NCBI RefSeq assembly: GCF_003712195.1
Contig: NZ_RDSD01000022.1
Coordinates: forward strand, 1-64,000
Direction of reading: 5' to 3'
Source: Proteiniphilum sp. X52
Lineage (GTDB): Bacteria > Bacteroidota > Bacteroidia > Bacteroidales > Dysgonomonadaceae
Length of the DNA: 64,000 bases
In this document: in pieces, positions 16,894 to 27,446 of the stretch
Position numbering within the stretch: position 1 is the stretch's first letter
Layout: the number at the start of each line of letters is the position of its first letter
Notes under the pieces: generated by a model
The model's database searches: none
What the model saw: the letters and a program-made list of their open reading frames with translations, nothing else
Told to the model about the DNA's origin: nothing
Position numbers and translations under genes: made by a program

Positions 16894-19800
16894 ACCCAAA
16901 ATTATTCTATTCCTCTCCTTATCATTACTGTTCACTGCCTGCTCAGGCACGACACTCTCTTCTCTAATGGTAGAATACGAGGAGACCCCTCTGGGAATCG
17001 ATGCTGAAAAGCCGCGTTTCAGCTGGCAGATGGCCTCCGACAAGCGGGGACAATCGCAATCCGCCTATCAGATTACCGTCACCGACCAGGAAGGAGAAGA
17101 AGTATGGAATACCGGGAAAATTGAAAGCGGCATCTCCCTGAACATTGAATATGCGGGAAAACCTTTGCAGCCCTGCGCCAGATACCACTGGAAAGTACAA
17201 GTATGGAATCAGGATAACAGCCCGTTATCCGCTCAATCATGGTTTGAGACGGGATTGATGAATCCCTCGGTCGATGCATGGGAAGGCGCTAAGTGGATCG
17301 GCGGTGGAGATGAGGACCTGATCCTTTACCCTGATTACCTGCCTGCCTACAATATCAATTATACCCTGCAGTTGGACAAGGAAAACGGTACAACCAAAGC
17401 AGGATTTCTCTTCGGGGCCAACGACCCCCGACTGATGGATAAAAACATGAATATCTATCACCTGCAAAATGAAAGGGATGAATCTTACGTTGAAGTGGAG
17501 CTGGATATTTCGCGGGTAGATGCAGGAGGAAATGCCTTCTTACACATTTATCGAGTAGGGTATGCGCCCGGGGACAATAAGGAAACCCCGCTGCAAAGTC
17601 TGACCGTTCCCATTTCCACGATCAATAAAGGGAATCAATACGGCAAGCATACCGTCCACCTTAAAACCATGTATAGCCGCACCGACTTCTATATCGGCGG
17701 TGAAGAGGAATCGGACAAGATAGGAACTGTAACGATCAACCCCATCGGAAACAACTGGGACTATATCTGTTTTCCGTTACTTTGTGAAATTGGTTTCGCA
17801 GTAGAACCTGGACAATCGGCAAGTTTCTCGGATGTGGCAATACGTAACTACCGCGTGCCGAACAATATCCTCTTTTCCGAAAAATTGGAGAAACCCGGCG
17901 TGAGGAGTATTTTTGCAGACAAGAAAAACCTGACAATCGATAACAATTCTTACCGGGTAAACGGATCCGGCTCCGGAACGTTGATCACCGCTGATATCCG
18001 CAAAAAATCGATGCCAATGCTCAGGACAACTTTCTCATCAAAAAAAACGAAAGTCACCCATGCGCGTCTCTATATTACATCAAGAGGGATATACGAAGCA
18101 TATATAAACGGGGAAAAAATAGGAGATGATTATTTCAATCCCGGCCTGACTCAATATAACAAGCACCATCTCTATCAGACTTACGACGTCACCAACCATG
18201 TCAAAACGGGCGATAATGCCCTCGGAGTGGTCATGGGCGAGGGATGGTGGAGCGGAGCGATCACCTATATGGGATACCTGTGGAATCTGTTTGGTGACAG
18301 GCAATCACTCCTCGCCAAACTGGTGATTACTTATGCCGATGGCACGAAAGAAACGATTGTGAGCAATCCCGACACATGGCTATATTTTGACAACGGCCCC
18401 GTCATATACGCCAGCTTCTTCCAGGGCGAAGTATATGATGCCCGGAAAGAAGCATTGATAGAAGGTTGGACAGAAGCCTCATATAATGCTTCAACCTGGA
18501 AAAAGGCGGTGGAAGTCAATCAGGAAAAAGCGATCGTCGAGGATAAAACCCTAGAAGCCAACAGGATGCCCGCAGTGAATGATTTTTTAGGAATGAAACT
18601 GGTAGGCCAGTATGGTCAAACCGTCAAAAAGATCAAAGAGCTTACCGCCATTTCGATGGAGGAGGTCAGACCCGGTGTCTATGTGTATGATATGGGACAA
18701 AACATGGCAGGCGTACCAAGAATCACCCTGAAGGGAGAACAGCCCGGTAAGGAGATCAAATTACGTTTTGCCGAAGTAAAATACCCCGATTTACCTGAAT
18801 TCAAGGCCAATGAGGGGATGATCATGCTCGAAAATATCCGTGGGGCGATGGCCCAGGATATTTATGTCACGAAGGGTGGCAACGAAGTCATCCTTCCGCG
18901 GTTCACTTTCCACGGTTATCGTTTTATAGAGATAACGGGGATAGACAAACCTCTTCCGTTGGAGGCGGTAAAGGGCGATGTCCTGAGTTCCATCCATGAA
19001 CTGGCGTCACGATACGAAACCTCCAATCCCAAAGTAAACAAACTGTGGGAAAACATTACCTGGTCGACACTGGCCAACTTCCTGTCCATTCCCACCGACT
19101 GTCCGCAACGCAACGAACGGATGGGATGGAGCGGCGATATATCGGTCTTCTCCCGGACAGCCACCTACCTGGGTAATATACCTCAGTTCCTTCACCGCCA
19201 TATGCTGGCCATGAGGGATACCCAACGCGAAGACGGACGCTTTGCCGATGTGGCCCCCATCGGCGGCGGTTTTGGCGGCATACTGTGGGGTAGCGCAGGC
19301 ATCACCGTGGCATGGGAAAGCTATTTGCAATACAACGATGTAAGGCTGCTGGCGGAGCACTATGATGCCATGAAAGCGTATATCCGCTATTTAACCGAAT
19401 ATATAGATCCTGAAACAGGTATATTGACTGAGGGCAATCTTGGCGACTGGCTTGGACCGGAACAGGCGAAAAACGACAATACGCTATTATGGGAGGCTTA
19501 CTTTATATTCGATCTGGAATTGATGCACCGCATGGCAAACGTGCTAAACAAAAAAGAAGATGCCGGCTGGTTTGGCAAACTGCACGAAGAGCGAAAAGAA
19601 TTTTTCAACAAAACCTATTTCAATCCGGAGACGGGACAAACCATTCATTCAGGGTTCAGGCAACCTGAAAGGAAAGGCGAATTGATAGGCACACAAACCT
19701 CTTATGTGCTGCCTTTGGCTTTCGGTATTTGTGACGAGGGGATAAAAGAGCTTGTTGTCAGACAACTGATGGCATGTATTGAAAACGAAAACCCACGGGA

Positions 19801-20440
19801 TGGGAATGTGGTTTATCCTCCTTACTCATTGATGACAGGTTTTATCGGCACGGCATGGATCAACAGGGTGCTGTCGGAGCTGGGATACTCCCAAACAGCT
19901 TACCGGATATTGCAGCAAACCACTTACCCTTCGTGGCTCTATTCCGTGGAGCAAGGTGCCACAACCATCTGGGAGCGTCTCAACTCCTACACCCGCGAGC
20001 ACGGATTCAGTGGAAATAACTCCATGAATTCATTCAACCATTACTCGTTCGGGGCGATCGGTTCATGGATGTACAATCATTCGTTGGGGATAGAACGGGA
20101 CGAAAACCATCCCGGATTCAAACACTTTGTCTTACAGCCGGAACCCGACCCGACAGGGCGGATGACTTCGGCTAAAGGACATTATGACTCGATGTACGGA
20201 CGGATCGAGAGCGGTTGGGAAGTGGAGGGCGACCTCTGTCAATATCGTTTCAAGATACCGGCAAACACCACTGCCACACTTTACCTGCAGGCAACAGATG
20301 TTGATAAGGTCAGTGAAAGGGACAAGCCGGTTGCTTCAGCCACCGATATCGAAATCGTGGGTGAAGAAAATGGAAAAGTGATCATGAAACTCCAACCCGG
20401 GAAATACCGATTCAATGTCTCGGACGGATTTACGAAGTAA
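16874..20440 (+). CDS. GH78 alpha-L-rhamnosidase, lipoprotein
   Basis: This 1188-residue lipoprotein (lipobox FTAC, Cys23) has the domain order of bacterial rhamnosidases. An N-terminal Ig-like domain has RFSWQM and the SAYQITV strand; about 170 further residues look like an inserted laminin-G-type or similar beta-sandwich (about 140-330). The rhamnosidase N domain contains ARLYITSRGIYEAYINGEKI, and the six-hairpin catalytic domain carries DCPQRNERMGWSGD (about 743-756) and TTIWERLNSY. A C-terminal beta domain closes the protein. The acidic residues of the DCPQR-ERMGWSGD block and WERLN form the inverting active site in this family. It should release alpha-linked L-rhamnose. It overlaps the GH20 gene and is followed after 69 bases by a GH106-type gene, so two different rhamnosidase families act together. 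Confidence 0.93.
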   Translation: MNIIFIKPKIILFLSLSLLFTACSGTTLSSLMVEYEETPLGIDAEKPRFSWQMASDKRGQSQSAYQITVTDQEGEEVWNTGKIESGISLNIEYAGKPLQPCARYHWKVQVWNQDNSPLSAQSWFETGLMNPSVDAWEGAKWIGGGDEDLILYPDYLPAYNINYTLQLDKENGTTKAGFLFGANDPRLMDKNMNIYHLQNERDESYVEVELDISRVDAGGNAFLHIYRVGYAPGDNKETPLQSLTVPISTINKGNQYGKHTVHLKTMYSRTDFYIGGEEESDKIGTVTINPIGNNWDYICFPLLCEIGFAVEPGQSASFSDVAIRNYRVPNNILFSEKLEKPGVRSIFADKKNLTIDNNSYRVNGSGSGTLITADIRKKSMPMLRTTFSSKKTKVTHARLYITSRGIYEAYINGEKIGDDYFNPGLTQYNKHHLYQTYDVTNHVKTGDNALGVVMGEGWWSGAITYMGYLWNLFGDRQSLLAKLVITYADGTKETIVSNPDTWLYFDNGPVIYASFFQGEVYDARKEALIEGWTEASYNASTWKKAVEVNQEKAIVEDKTLEANRMPAVNDFLGMKLVGQYGQTVKKIKELTAISMEEVRPGVYVYDMGQNMAGVPRITLKGEQPGKEIKLRFAEVKYPDLPEFKANEGMIMLENIRGAMAQDIYVTKGGNEVILPRFTFHGYRFIEITGIDKPLPLEAVKGDVLSSIHELASRYETSNPKVNKLWENITWSTLANFLSIPTDCPQRNERMGWSGDISVFSRTATYLGNIPQFLHRHMLAMRDTQREDGRFADVAPIGGGFGGILWGSAGITVAWESYLQYNDVRLLAEHYDAMKAYIRYLTEYIDPETGILTEGNLGDWLGPEQAKNDNTLLWEAYFIFDLELMHRMANVLNKKEDAGWFGKLHEERKEFFNKTYFNPETGQTIHSGFRQPERKGELIGTQTSYVLPLAFGICDEGIKELVVRQLMACIENENPRDGNVVYPPYSLMTGFIGTAWINRVLSELGYSQTAYRILQQTTYPSWLYSVEQGATTIWERLNSYTREHGFSGNNSMNSFNHYSFGAIGSWMYNHSLGIERDENHPGFKHFVLQPEPDPTGRMTSAKGHYDSMYGRIESGWEVEGDLCQYRFKIPANTTATLYLQATDVDKVSERDKPVASATDIEIVGEENGKVIMKLQPGKYRFNVSDGFTK

Positions 20441-20509
20441 ATATCCCGAATTACCACCTGTAGCCTGTTGTTCTTTTAAAAAATAATCTCTTCCTAACTA
20501 AAGTAAAAA

Positions 20510-23500
20510 ATGAAAACGTTTAATTCTTTACTGCTTTCTTTTCTTTTCCTCTGCTCGTCGGGGTTGAATTCGCAAAATATCGATCTGCTCGGGAAGGGAT
20601 TTAAATCTCCTCCCCATTCCGCAAAACCGGGGGTATACTGGTATTTCATGGATGGAAATATCACCAGGGAATCTTTGACAAAAGATCTTGAATCGATGAA
20701 ACAGGCAGGGATAGGCAACCTGATGTATCTTGAGGTAAATGTGGGCGTTCCAAGAGGAAATATAGATTTTTTCAGTGAAGAGTGGCAGCATTTATTCGCC
20801 CATGCAGTGAAAGAAGCTGAAAGATTAGGGATTGAGATTTCACTGGGCTTGGGTCCCGGCTGGACAGGAAGTGGTGGCCCATGGGTAAAACCCGAAGAAT
20901 CGATGCAGCATATCGTAGGGGCTTCTGTTATGGTACAAGGAGGAAAACCCACTGATATTACCTTACCTGTCCCACTTCCTAAAAAACCGTTTTTCGGGGT
21001 ACCTTCAGAAATGAAAGATCAGTGGTCCCAATATTACGAAGACATTGCAGTAATCGCCTTTCCCAATAGACACAGGATAGATTCCATTGATGATATTGAC
21101 GAGAAAGCGCTTTATTACCGGCCTCCATACACCTCAGTACCGGGAGTGAAGCCTTATTTTATTGCCGAAATAACTGATCCCGCATTAAAAGAAAATGGGA
21201 TCGATAAAAACGGAATTATTGACCTGACAGATAAAATGGAGAAAAACGGGAAACTGAATTGGGATGCTCCCGATGGGGAATGGACTGTCATGCGGTTTGT
21301 AAGCCGTAACAATGGCGCATCCACCAGGCCCGCTCCACTCCCCGGATTGGGATTCGAATCGGATAAATTTGACAAGGACGCGCTCAATAGACATTTGCAC
21401 CATTTTATCGGCTCATTGTTAAATAAAACAGGGGTACCTGAGAAAAATTCAAAAGGAGGGTTAAAAAGACTGCATATGGATAGCTGGGAAATGGGCGCCC
21501 AAAACTGGAGCCGAAATTTCAGGGAAGAATTTAAAAAGCGGCGGGGGTACGACTTGTTGCCCTTTTATCCTGTGCTCACGGGACTTGTCGTTGAAAACAG
21601 GGAGATCAGTGAGCGGTTTCTTTGGGATTTACGTCAAACATCACAAGAGTTAATCATTGAAAATCATGCGAAGGAAGCAAAACGATATGCCAGAGAACAT
21701 AATATGGGTTTTTCCATCGAGCCCTATGATATGAATCCGACTGCCGATCTGGAACTGGGAGCGGTTGCCGATATTCCGATGGGTGAGTTCTGGAGCAAAG
21801 GGTTCGGCTTCAATTCGGCGTTTAGCTGCATAGAAGCGACATCCATAGGGCATATAAACGGCAGTCCCATTATTGCGGCCGAAGCTTTCACTGCTGATCC
21901 GGGTGAAGGGTGGAAACAATATCCTGGAGTGATGAAAAATCAGGGTGACTGGGCTTTTGCCAATGGGATCAATCGATTTGTCTACCATACATTTCAAAAT
22001 CAATTCCTGGATGACTCCCTTAAGCCGGGAGCAACGATGGGACCCTACGGAGTGCATTGGGACCGAAGCCAGACATGGTGGCCCATGGTAAATGCCTATC
22101 ATGAGTATGTTTCCCGTTGCCAATACCTTCTACAACAGGGAAGACCTGTCGCGGACATTTTATTTTTAACCCCGGAAGGGGCGCCACATGTTTTTAAACC
22201 TCCATTTTCAGCAATGTCCGGCTCAGACACCATCCCCGACAGAAGAGGGTATAATTTCGACGGTGTCTCACCCGGTCAATTGTTCCAGGCACGGGTGGAA
22301 AACAACAGTATCGTTTTTCCGGGCGGGGCCACTTATCGTATCCTGGTGTTACCTTCTGTCCAGACCATGACACCCCGGTTATTAAAAAAAATCAAATCAC
22401 TGGTAAATGACGGGGCTCATATCATAGGAATCCCGCCTCTTCAGTCCCCAAGCCTCACCGGGTATCCAGATTGCGACAAAGAAGTAAAAGAGACGGCTGC
22501 GATAGTTTGGGGAAATCATCAATTGCCGGGGACTCTATCAACGGTACGCTACGGAAAGGGGAAAATAACATGGGGGGAAATCCTTGCAAAAGAAACGGAT
22601 AATTTATATCCCCATTATGAGATCATCGCAAAAACACTTCAGAAAATGCATGTGACAGAAGATTTCATCTCGGACAGAGAGGAGATCCGTTATACCCACA
22701 GGACTGCTCCTGACTGGGATATCTATTTTTTATCCAACAAAACCGACGGCTCCGTTACTTCTCACTGTGGCTTTAGAGTGGGAAAAGCCCGTCCAATGCT
22801 GTGGGACCCAATTACCGGAAACATGTACAAAATAAAAGATGCCGCGAGCGGTCGACATTTCACCTCCATGACGCTGGAGTTTGAGCCTCATCAAAGTTAT
22901 TTTATTGTTTTTGACAAAAAGAATAAATCCAATGGATATGATTCCTTTTTTAATACCGAATCGGTTATTACAACTTTAAACGGGTCATGGAACGTATCAT
23001 TCGACCCTGCATTCGGAGGGCCTGCCGAAATTGTATTTGATTCGCTTACCGATTGGACGGATCATCAATTGGATGGAATTAAATATTACTCCGGGATTGC
23101 CACATACGCCATAGAATTCGATCTGCCTTCCGGACTATCGGAAGAATTCAACAAATACTATATCGATCTGGGAGATGTGAAAAATATGGCACAGGTAAAA
23201 TTAAACGGGAAAGATGCAGGCACCGTTTGGACATACCCCTGGAAAGTTGATGTTACATCATTGGTAAAAGGTAAAAATAACCTTTTGGAAATTAAAGTGG
23301 CCAATTTATGGATAAACAGATTGATCGGTGATGAAAATTTACCTGACGACGGTATCCGGCAGGGAGAATGGCCTGACTGGATTGTCCGCAAGGAGGAGAG
23401 ACCCGGTAAACGCTATACCTTTACCACCTATAAACATTATTCGGCCGACTCACCGCTCGAAAAGTCAGGACTTTTAGGACCTGTAACAATAAAGGGAGCA

Positions 23501-23512
23501 AAGAAAGATTAA
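20510..23512 (+). CDS. GH106-type alpha-L-rhamnosidase, secreted
   Basis: The 1000 residues begin with a signal peptide (FNSLLLSFLFLCSSGLNSQ). The family start is clear: GVYWYFMDGNITRESLTKDL, then LGLGPGWTGSGGPWVKPEES. A large catalytic barrel with DSWEMGAQNW and AEAFTADPGEGW follows. The C-terminal half ends in a galactose-binding-like beta-sandwich (from about residue 820: LNGSWNVSFDPAFGGP). GH106 enzymes remove alpha-L-rhamnose, often from branched pectic or gum structures. A homologue with the same architecture is at 41667-44915. A 728-base non-coding gap follows, so this gene probably ends the first transcription unit. Confidence 0.88.
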   Translation: MKTFNSLLLSFLFLCSSGLNSQNIDLLGKGFKSPPHSAKPGVYWYFMDGNITRESLTKDLESMKQAGIGNLMYLEVNVGVPRGNIDFFSEEWQHLFAHAVKEAERLGIEISLGLGPGWTGSGGPWVKPEESMQHIVGASVMVQGGKPTDITLPVPLPKKPFFGVPSEMKDQWSQYYEDIAVIAFPNRHRIDSIDDIDEKALYYRPPYTSVPGVKPYFIAEITDPALKENGIDKNGIIDLTDKMEKNGKLNWDAPDGEWTVMRFVSRNNGASTRPAPLPGLGFESDKFDKDALNRHLHHFIGSLLNKTGVPEKNSKGGLKRLHMDSWEMGAQNWSRNFREEFKKRRGYDLLPFYPVLTGLVVENREISERFLWDLRQTSQELIIENHAKEAKRYAREHNMGFSIEPYDMNPTADLELGAVADIPMGEFWSKGFGFNSAFSCIEATSIGHINGSPIIAAEAFTADPGEGWKQYPGVMKNQGDWAFANGINRFVYHTFQNQFLDDSLKPGATMGPYGVHWDRSQTWWPMVNAYHEYVSRCQYLLQQGRPVADILFLTPEGAPHVFKPPFSAMSGSDTIPDRRGYNFDGVSPGQLFQARVENNSIVFPGGATYRILVLPSVQTMTPRLLKKIKSLVNDGAHIIGIPPLQSPSLTGYPDCDKEVKETAAIVWGNHQLPGTLSTVRYGKGKITWGEILAKETDNLYPHYEIIAKTLQKMHVTEDFISDREEIRYTHRTAPDWDIYFLSNKTDGSVTSHCGFRVGKARPMLWDPITGNMYKIKDAASGRHFTSMTLEFEPHQSYFIVFDKKNKSNGYDSFFNTESVITTLNGSWNVSFDPAFGGPAEIVFDSLTDWTDHQLDGIKYYSGIATYAIEFDLPSGLSEEFNKYYIDLGDVKNMAQVKLNGKDAGTVWTYPWKVDVTSLVKGKNNLLEIKVANLWINRLIGDENLPDDGIRQGEWPDWIVRKEERPGKRYTFTTYKHYSADSPLEKSGLLGPVTIKGAKKD

Positions 23513-23648
23513 TCACTTATTTCCTCTTTTCTCCGTAACTGCAATCAACAAATAGGTAACACAATTTCGCACATGCCCTTTTAACATAAAAAACCATTTT
23601 ACGCAGGTTAAATACCATTTTCTACAGTTATAAACAATATAACCCCTT

Positions 23649-23656
23649 TATATTTG
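23649..23656 (+). promoter_or_regulatory. Bacteroidota -7-like box (TATATTTG) upstream of susC 1
   Basis: An exact match to TAnnTTTG in the gap before the first SusC gene. No clear TTG lies at the expected -33 distance. This is the only good -7 match I found in this gap. Confidence 0.4.
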
Positions 23657-23885
23657 TGATATGTTTAAAAGACAAAAAAACTTTTAAACAAGAGATAATA
23701 CCGAATAGAGCTCTTAATAGCGCGGTTTCATTGCCAGCACAATAGCTGTCCTATTAAACGATATCATGACGGATTATTTAGCAATAAGATAGTTTAAAAT
23801 TGAAATGACGCAAATGAATTGTATCTTTTTTCCGAAAAGGAATCCGTTTCCTCCTATTATAGAGACGGATAGATATACAATTCTG

Positions 23886-23898
23886 CCCCCCCCCCCCC
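23886..23898 (+). repeat. Homopolymer run of 13 C
   Basis: Thirteen consecutive C, flanked by TTCTG and GTTAAC, lie 342 bases upstream of the SusC start codon. Long G/C runs are prone to slipped-strand changes in length and sometimes act as phase-variable switches when inside a promoter or leader. Here that is possible but unproven. Confidence 0.9.
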
Positions 23899-24240
23899 GT
23901 TAACTTTAATTAACGAAACAAGATTCTATTTCTTTCGACTAAAAGTTTCCTCTTGTCCCAAAATAATTCAGACAAGGGGTAAACTCCTATTCTCTTCTCT
24001 GAAAATGCCTTCAAAAAAGCAAGGGCTAAAATTCCATCTCTTTTTCTCTGTTCACAAAATAAATACAAGGATCCATCTCTTTACTCGCATCCTAGGAAAT
24101 ATTATAATGACATCGAACAAAAAAATACGATTATCAACCATTTAAACAATCTCATAATTACAGATAGTTTTTTTTAACTCCGCACGATCGCATTGATTTA
24201 AAACAAATTCTAATTATCAATTAATCAAAAAAATGAAAGA

Positions 24241-27200
24241 ATGAAAAAGACAATTCCAGTAAATGCAGGGAAAAGGCTCATGTTCTTTTTTTTATGCATG
24301 TATTCCATCGGAATATTTGCACAGAATATCACCGTTACGGGATTGGTAACGGACACCAAGAATGAACCTCTCATAGGTGTAACCCTCAGGGTTGTTGGAG
24401 AAGCCGAGAAAGGGACGATTACCGATTTTGACGGAAAGTATATCCTCCCCAATATTCCGCCGAATGCTAAAATCGAAGTATCTTATGTGGGTATGGAAAA
24501 ACAGGTAATAGACGTGAAGGGAAGAACATCTATTCATATCATCCTTAATGAAGATGCGGAGCTCCTGGAGGAAGTGGTTGTAGTGGCTTACGGAGTGCAG
24601 AAAAAGGTCTCAGTAACGGGTGCCATCTCCACGGTCAGCACCGCGGATTTGCGGGTTTCCACCTCTCCAAGTCTCGCAAATGCGTTGTCAGGTCGCATCG
24701 CCGGCTTGACATCCATGCAGCGTGTGGGAGGACAACCCGGTGTGGACGATGCGACCATGTATCTGCGTGGAGCAAGTACCATTAACGGGACCAATCCTTT
24801 GATCCTTATCGATGGTGTTCCCCGGGATAATATCCGCACGCTCGATATCCATGAGGTTGAGTCTGTCTCGGTGTTAAAAGACGCCTCTGCCACAGCGGTG
24901 TTTGGTGTACGCGGTGCGAACGGTGTATTGATCATTACCACAAAGCGCGGGGAGGAAGGCAAGCCTGAGCTATCGGTGAATGTTACCCAGAGTTACTCTA
25001 AACTCACGCGTGAACCGGACATGCCCGGATCGGTTGAATACATGAATCTCCGTAATGAAGCGATGATAAATGACGGATTTGAACCTCAATTCACACCGGA
25101 TATCATTGAAAAATTCCAGAATCCGCTTAAAGGGCTCGATCCAAATGATCCGGATTATGAATCCAAGGCTGCCCTGAGAAGATGGATGTACCCGGACAAT
25201 AACTGGTACAGGATGCTGATCAAACGGTGGTCGCCGCAAACAACAATCAACACCAATATGAGCGGCGGAACTGACAAGGTCTCTTACTTTATGAACGTGG
25301 GTTATCTTCACCAAGGTGGGAACATGAACACCCTTTCGAAAGATATCCTGAAATATGATCCGTCATTCAAGTTAGACCGATACAGTTTCCGGTCCAATAT
25401 CGATTATAAAGTGACGAAATGGATGAATGCCTATCTTAATTTAGGCACTTATATTGAAAAAGTGAATATGCCTAACCCGGGCGTTATGTATGGAGGTGAC
25501 CGAAACTGGTTGGTACGTGACATGATCTATCAGGCGCAAACAATCCTTCCGATCTCCCCGGGTCCTTCCACTATCCCCGGATTCGGCGTGCCGGCCGATC
25601 GTCCGCTCGATCCCACCTATCTGAACGTAGGCCATTATGCCGACCGTTCGCCCATCATGATTATGAACTGGTATGGTTATAACCTCGACACCCGTTCAAA
25701 CCTGAATTCTTCATTCGGTCTGGATTTTGATTTGGGAGCGATCACAAAAGGCCTCTCTCTGAAAGGAATGATCTCCTACGACGCTTACGGAAACAACATG
25801 ACACGGGGAAATATGTTCCAAACAGATTATCAGGCATTCGTTGACCCGAATACCGATGAGCTCACTTTTTCAGTGCATGAATTGAAACAGGACAATTTCT
25901 CAATGTCCTATTCCGAAGGTTCAAGATACAATATCAACGTGCAGGGACAACTTTTGTATAACCGCACCTTTGGTGAACATACCATAGGTGGTATGCTCCG
26001 CGCCGAAAGAGACTACTGGGATTCGGGGGGCGCCCAGATCCCCTTCAATGTGTTGGGTTTTGCAGGACGTGCCACCTATGATTATGCTTCACGCTATTTC
26101 GCGGAAGTCAACTTTGGGTACAACGGTTCGGAACAGTTCGCTCCCGGAAAACGATTCGGGTTCTTTCCTGCCCTGTCTGCCGGATGGGCTATCTCAAACG
26201 AAGCATTTCTAGTCGACAACCCGATCGTCACTTTTCTCAAAATCAGGGCCTCTTATGGAAAAGTAGGTAATGACAAAATGGGTAGTGCCCGTTTTCTCTA
26301 TCTGGATGACATTACGGTGGGGGAAGGTTTCTCTGGGAGTCTTGCCGCGGGGAAAGGTATAAACGAAGGATTGCTGGGTAACAAAATGCTGACTTGGGAA
26401 ACTGCCGACAAGTATAACCTCGGACTTGACTTCTCGATCACGAAAGATATCACAGGTAAGTTGGAGCTTTTCCGTGAAAACCGTTCCCAGATCCTTTTAA
26501 CCCGACAGAGTATCCCCTCATGGCAGGGAACACCTGTTGGAAATATCCCCAAAGTAAATATGGGGGAAATAGTCAACAAGGGGTATGAGATTGAATTAGG
26601 TTACAACAAGCAGGTGAACAGTGATTTGTTTATTAATGTAAAGGGCCAGGTATCTTACAACAGGAATAAACGAATCGTGATGGACGAAGTCCCCCGCGAT
26701 GAGACCTATGCTTATCAATACCGTTCCACCGGTTATCCTCTGGGGCAAAACTGGGGATACCTCATTGACTGGAACCAGGATGGTGGTTACTGGACTGAAG
26801 AAACACTGGCAGACCCCAACCGTGTTACTTACGATTTTGGAACCCCGGGACCGGGGGATTTTGTCTACAAAGACCTGAATAACGACGGTGTGATCAATGA
26901 TAAGGACCAGGCTCCAATCGGAGTGGGGAATATCCCGCGTTACAGTTACGGGGCATCTTTATCCGCTCAATGGAAAGGTTTTGACGCCTATATTTTCTTC
27001 CAGGGTTTGGCGAAATTCAACTCAACCTTAGCAGCACAAGGCACTCGTGAATACATTATCCGCGGCACCTATTTCCCTTATCATAAGAAAGCATGGACAA
27101 AAGAGCGCTGGGAAAACGGAGAGGAGATCACCTATCCCGCCCTGCACACGCAGGAATCGACCAATCACAGAGCCAATTCATTCTTTGTCTTTGACCGTGA

Positions 27201-27417
27201 CCTGCTTCGTTTGAAAAACTTTGAAATCGGTTATACACTCCCGGCAAACTCCCTAAAGATATTGGGTATATCCAATTTAAGGCTCTTTGTGAATGGGCAA
27301 AACGTATTCACTTGGTCGCCTAAATTCAGGCCGGGACATCTGGATCCTGAAAACGACGACTCTATCGGATATCCGCAGACCAGTATCTTCAGCTTCGGCA
27401 CAAATATCAAATTCTAA
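24241..27417 (+). CDS. SusC-type TonB-dependent outer-membrane glycan importer (pair 1)
   Basis: This 1058-residue protein has a signal peptide ending IGIFAQ. A carboxypeptidase-D-like regulatory domain follows (about 29-110, GLVTDTKNEPLIGVTL and DGKYILPNIP). Next come the SusC hallmark EEVVVVAYGVQKK, a plug domain (about 120-240, with RGASTINGTNPLILIDGVPR) and a 22-strand-type barrel ending in SIFSFGTNIKF. Such proteins import oligosaccharides through the outer membrane with energy from TonB, capped by the SusD partner encoded 29 bases downstream. The length is normal and there is no interruption. No N-terminal anti-sigma-interaction (STN) domain is visible, so control by an ECF sigma/anti-sigma pair through this protein is unlikely. 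Confidence 0.95.
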   Translation: MKKTIPVNAGKRLMFFFLCMYSIGIFAQNITVTGLVTDTKNEPLIGVTLRVVGEAEKGTITDFDGKYILPNIPPNAKIEVSYVGMEKQVIDVKGRTSIHIILNEDAELLEEVVVVAYGVQKKVSVTGAISTVSTADLRVSTSPSLANALSGRIAGLTSMQRVGGQPGVDDATMYLRGASTINGTNPLILIDGVPRDNIRTLDIHEVESVSVLKDASATAVFGVRGANGVLIITTKRGEEGKPELSVNVTQSYSKLTREPDMPGSVEYMNLRNEAMINDGFEPQFTPDIIEKFQNPLKGLDPNDPDYESKAALRRWMYPDNNWYRMLIKRWSPQTTINTNMSGGTDKVSYFMNVGYLHQGGNMNTLSKDILKYDPSFKLDRYSFRSNIDYKVTKWMNAYLNLGTYIEKVNMPNPGVMYGGDRNWLVRDMIYQAQTILPISPGPSTIPGFGVPADRPLDPTYLNVGHYADRSPIMIMNWYGYNLDTRSNLNSSFGLDFDLGAITKGLSLKGMISYDAYGNNMTRGNMFQTDYQAFVDPNTDELTFSVHELKQDNFSMSYSEGSRYNINVQGQLLYNRTFGEHTIGGMLRAERDYWDSGGAQIPFNVLGFAGRATYDYASRYFAEVNFGYNGSEQFAPGKRFGFFPALSAGWAISNEAFLVDNPIVTFLKIRASYGKVGNDKMGSARFLYLDDITVGEGFSGSLAAGKGINEGLLGNKMLTWETADKYNLGLDFSITKDITGKLELFRENRSQILLTRQSIPSWQGTPVGNIPKVNMGEIVNKGYEIELGYNKQVNSDLFINVKGQVSYNRNKRIVMDEVPRDETYAYQYRSTGYPLGQNWGYLIDWNQDGGYWTEETLADPNRVTYDFGTPGPGDFVYKDLNNDGVINDKDQAPIGVGNIPRYSYGASLSAQWKGFDAYIFFQGLAKFNSTLAAQGTREYIIRGTYFPYHKKAWTKERWENGEEITYPALHTQESTNHRANSFFVFDRDLLRLKNFEIGYTLPANSLKILGISNLRLFVNGQNVFTWSPKFRPGHLDPENDDSIGYPQTSIFSFGTNIKF

Positions 27418-27446
27418 GTTTATTAACCAGATAAATTGACGACATA

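Larger units (their letters stand above)
23513..24240. other. Long non-coding leader before the first susC
   Basis: This 728-base gap between the first enzyme unit and the first SusC/SusD pair has no credible gene. It holds a -7-like TATATTTG at 23649-23656 and a run of 13 C at 23886-23898. The last 60 bases before the susC ATG are very AT-rich, as is common for strong Bacteroidota translation starts. If transcription starts near 23663 the leader would be about 580 bases, long enough for RNA-level or anti-activator control, but no known riboswitch is recognised. Confidence 0.6.
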
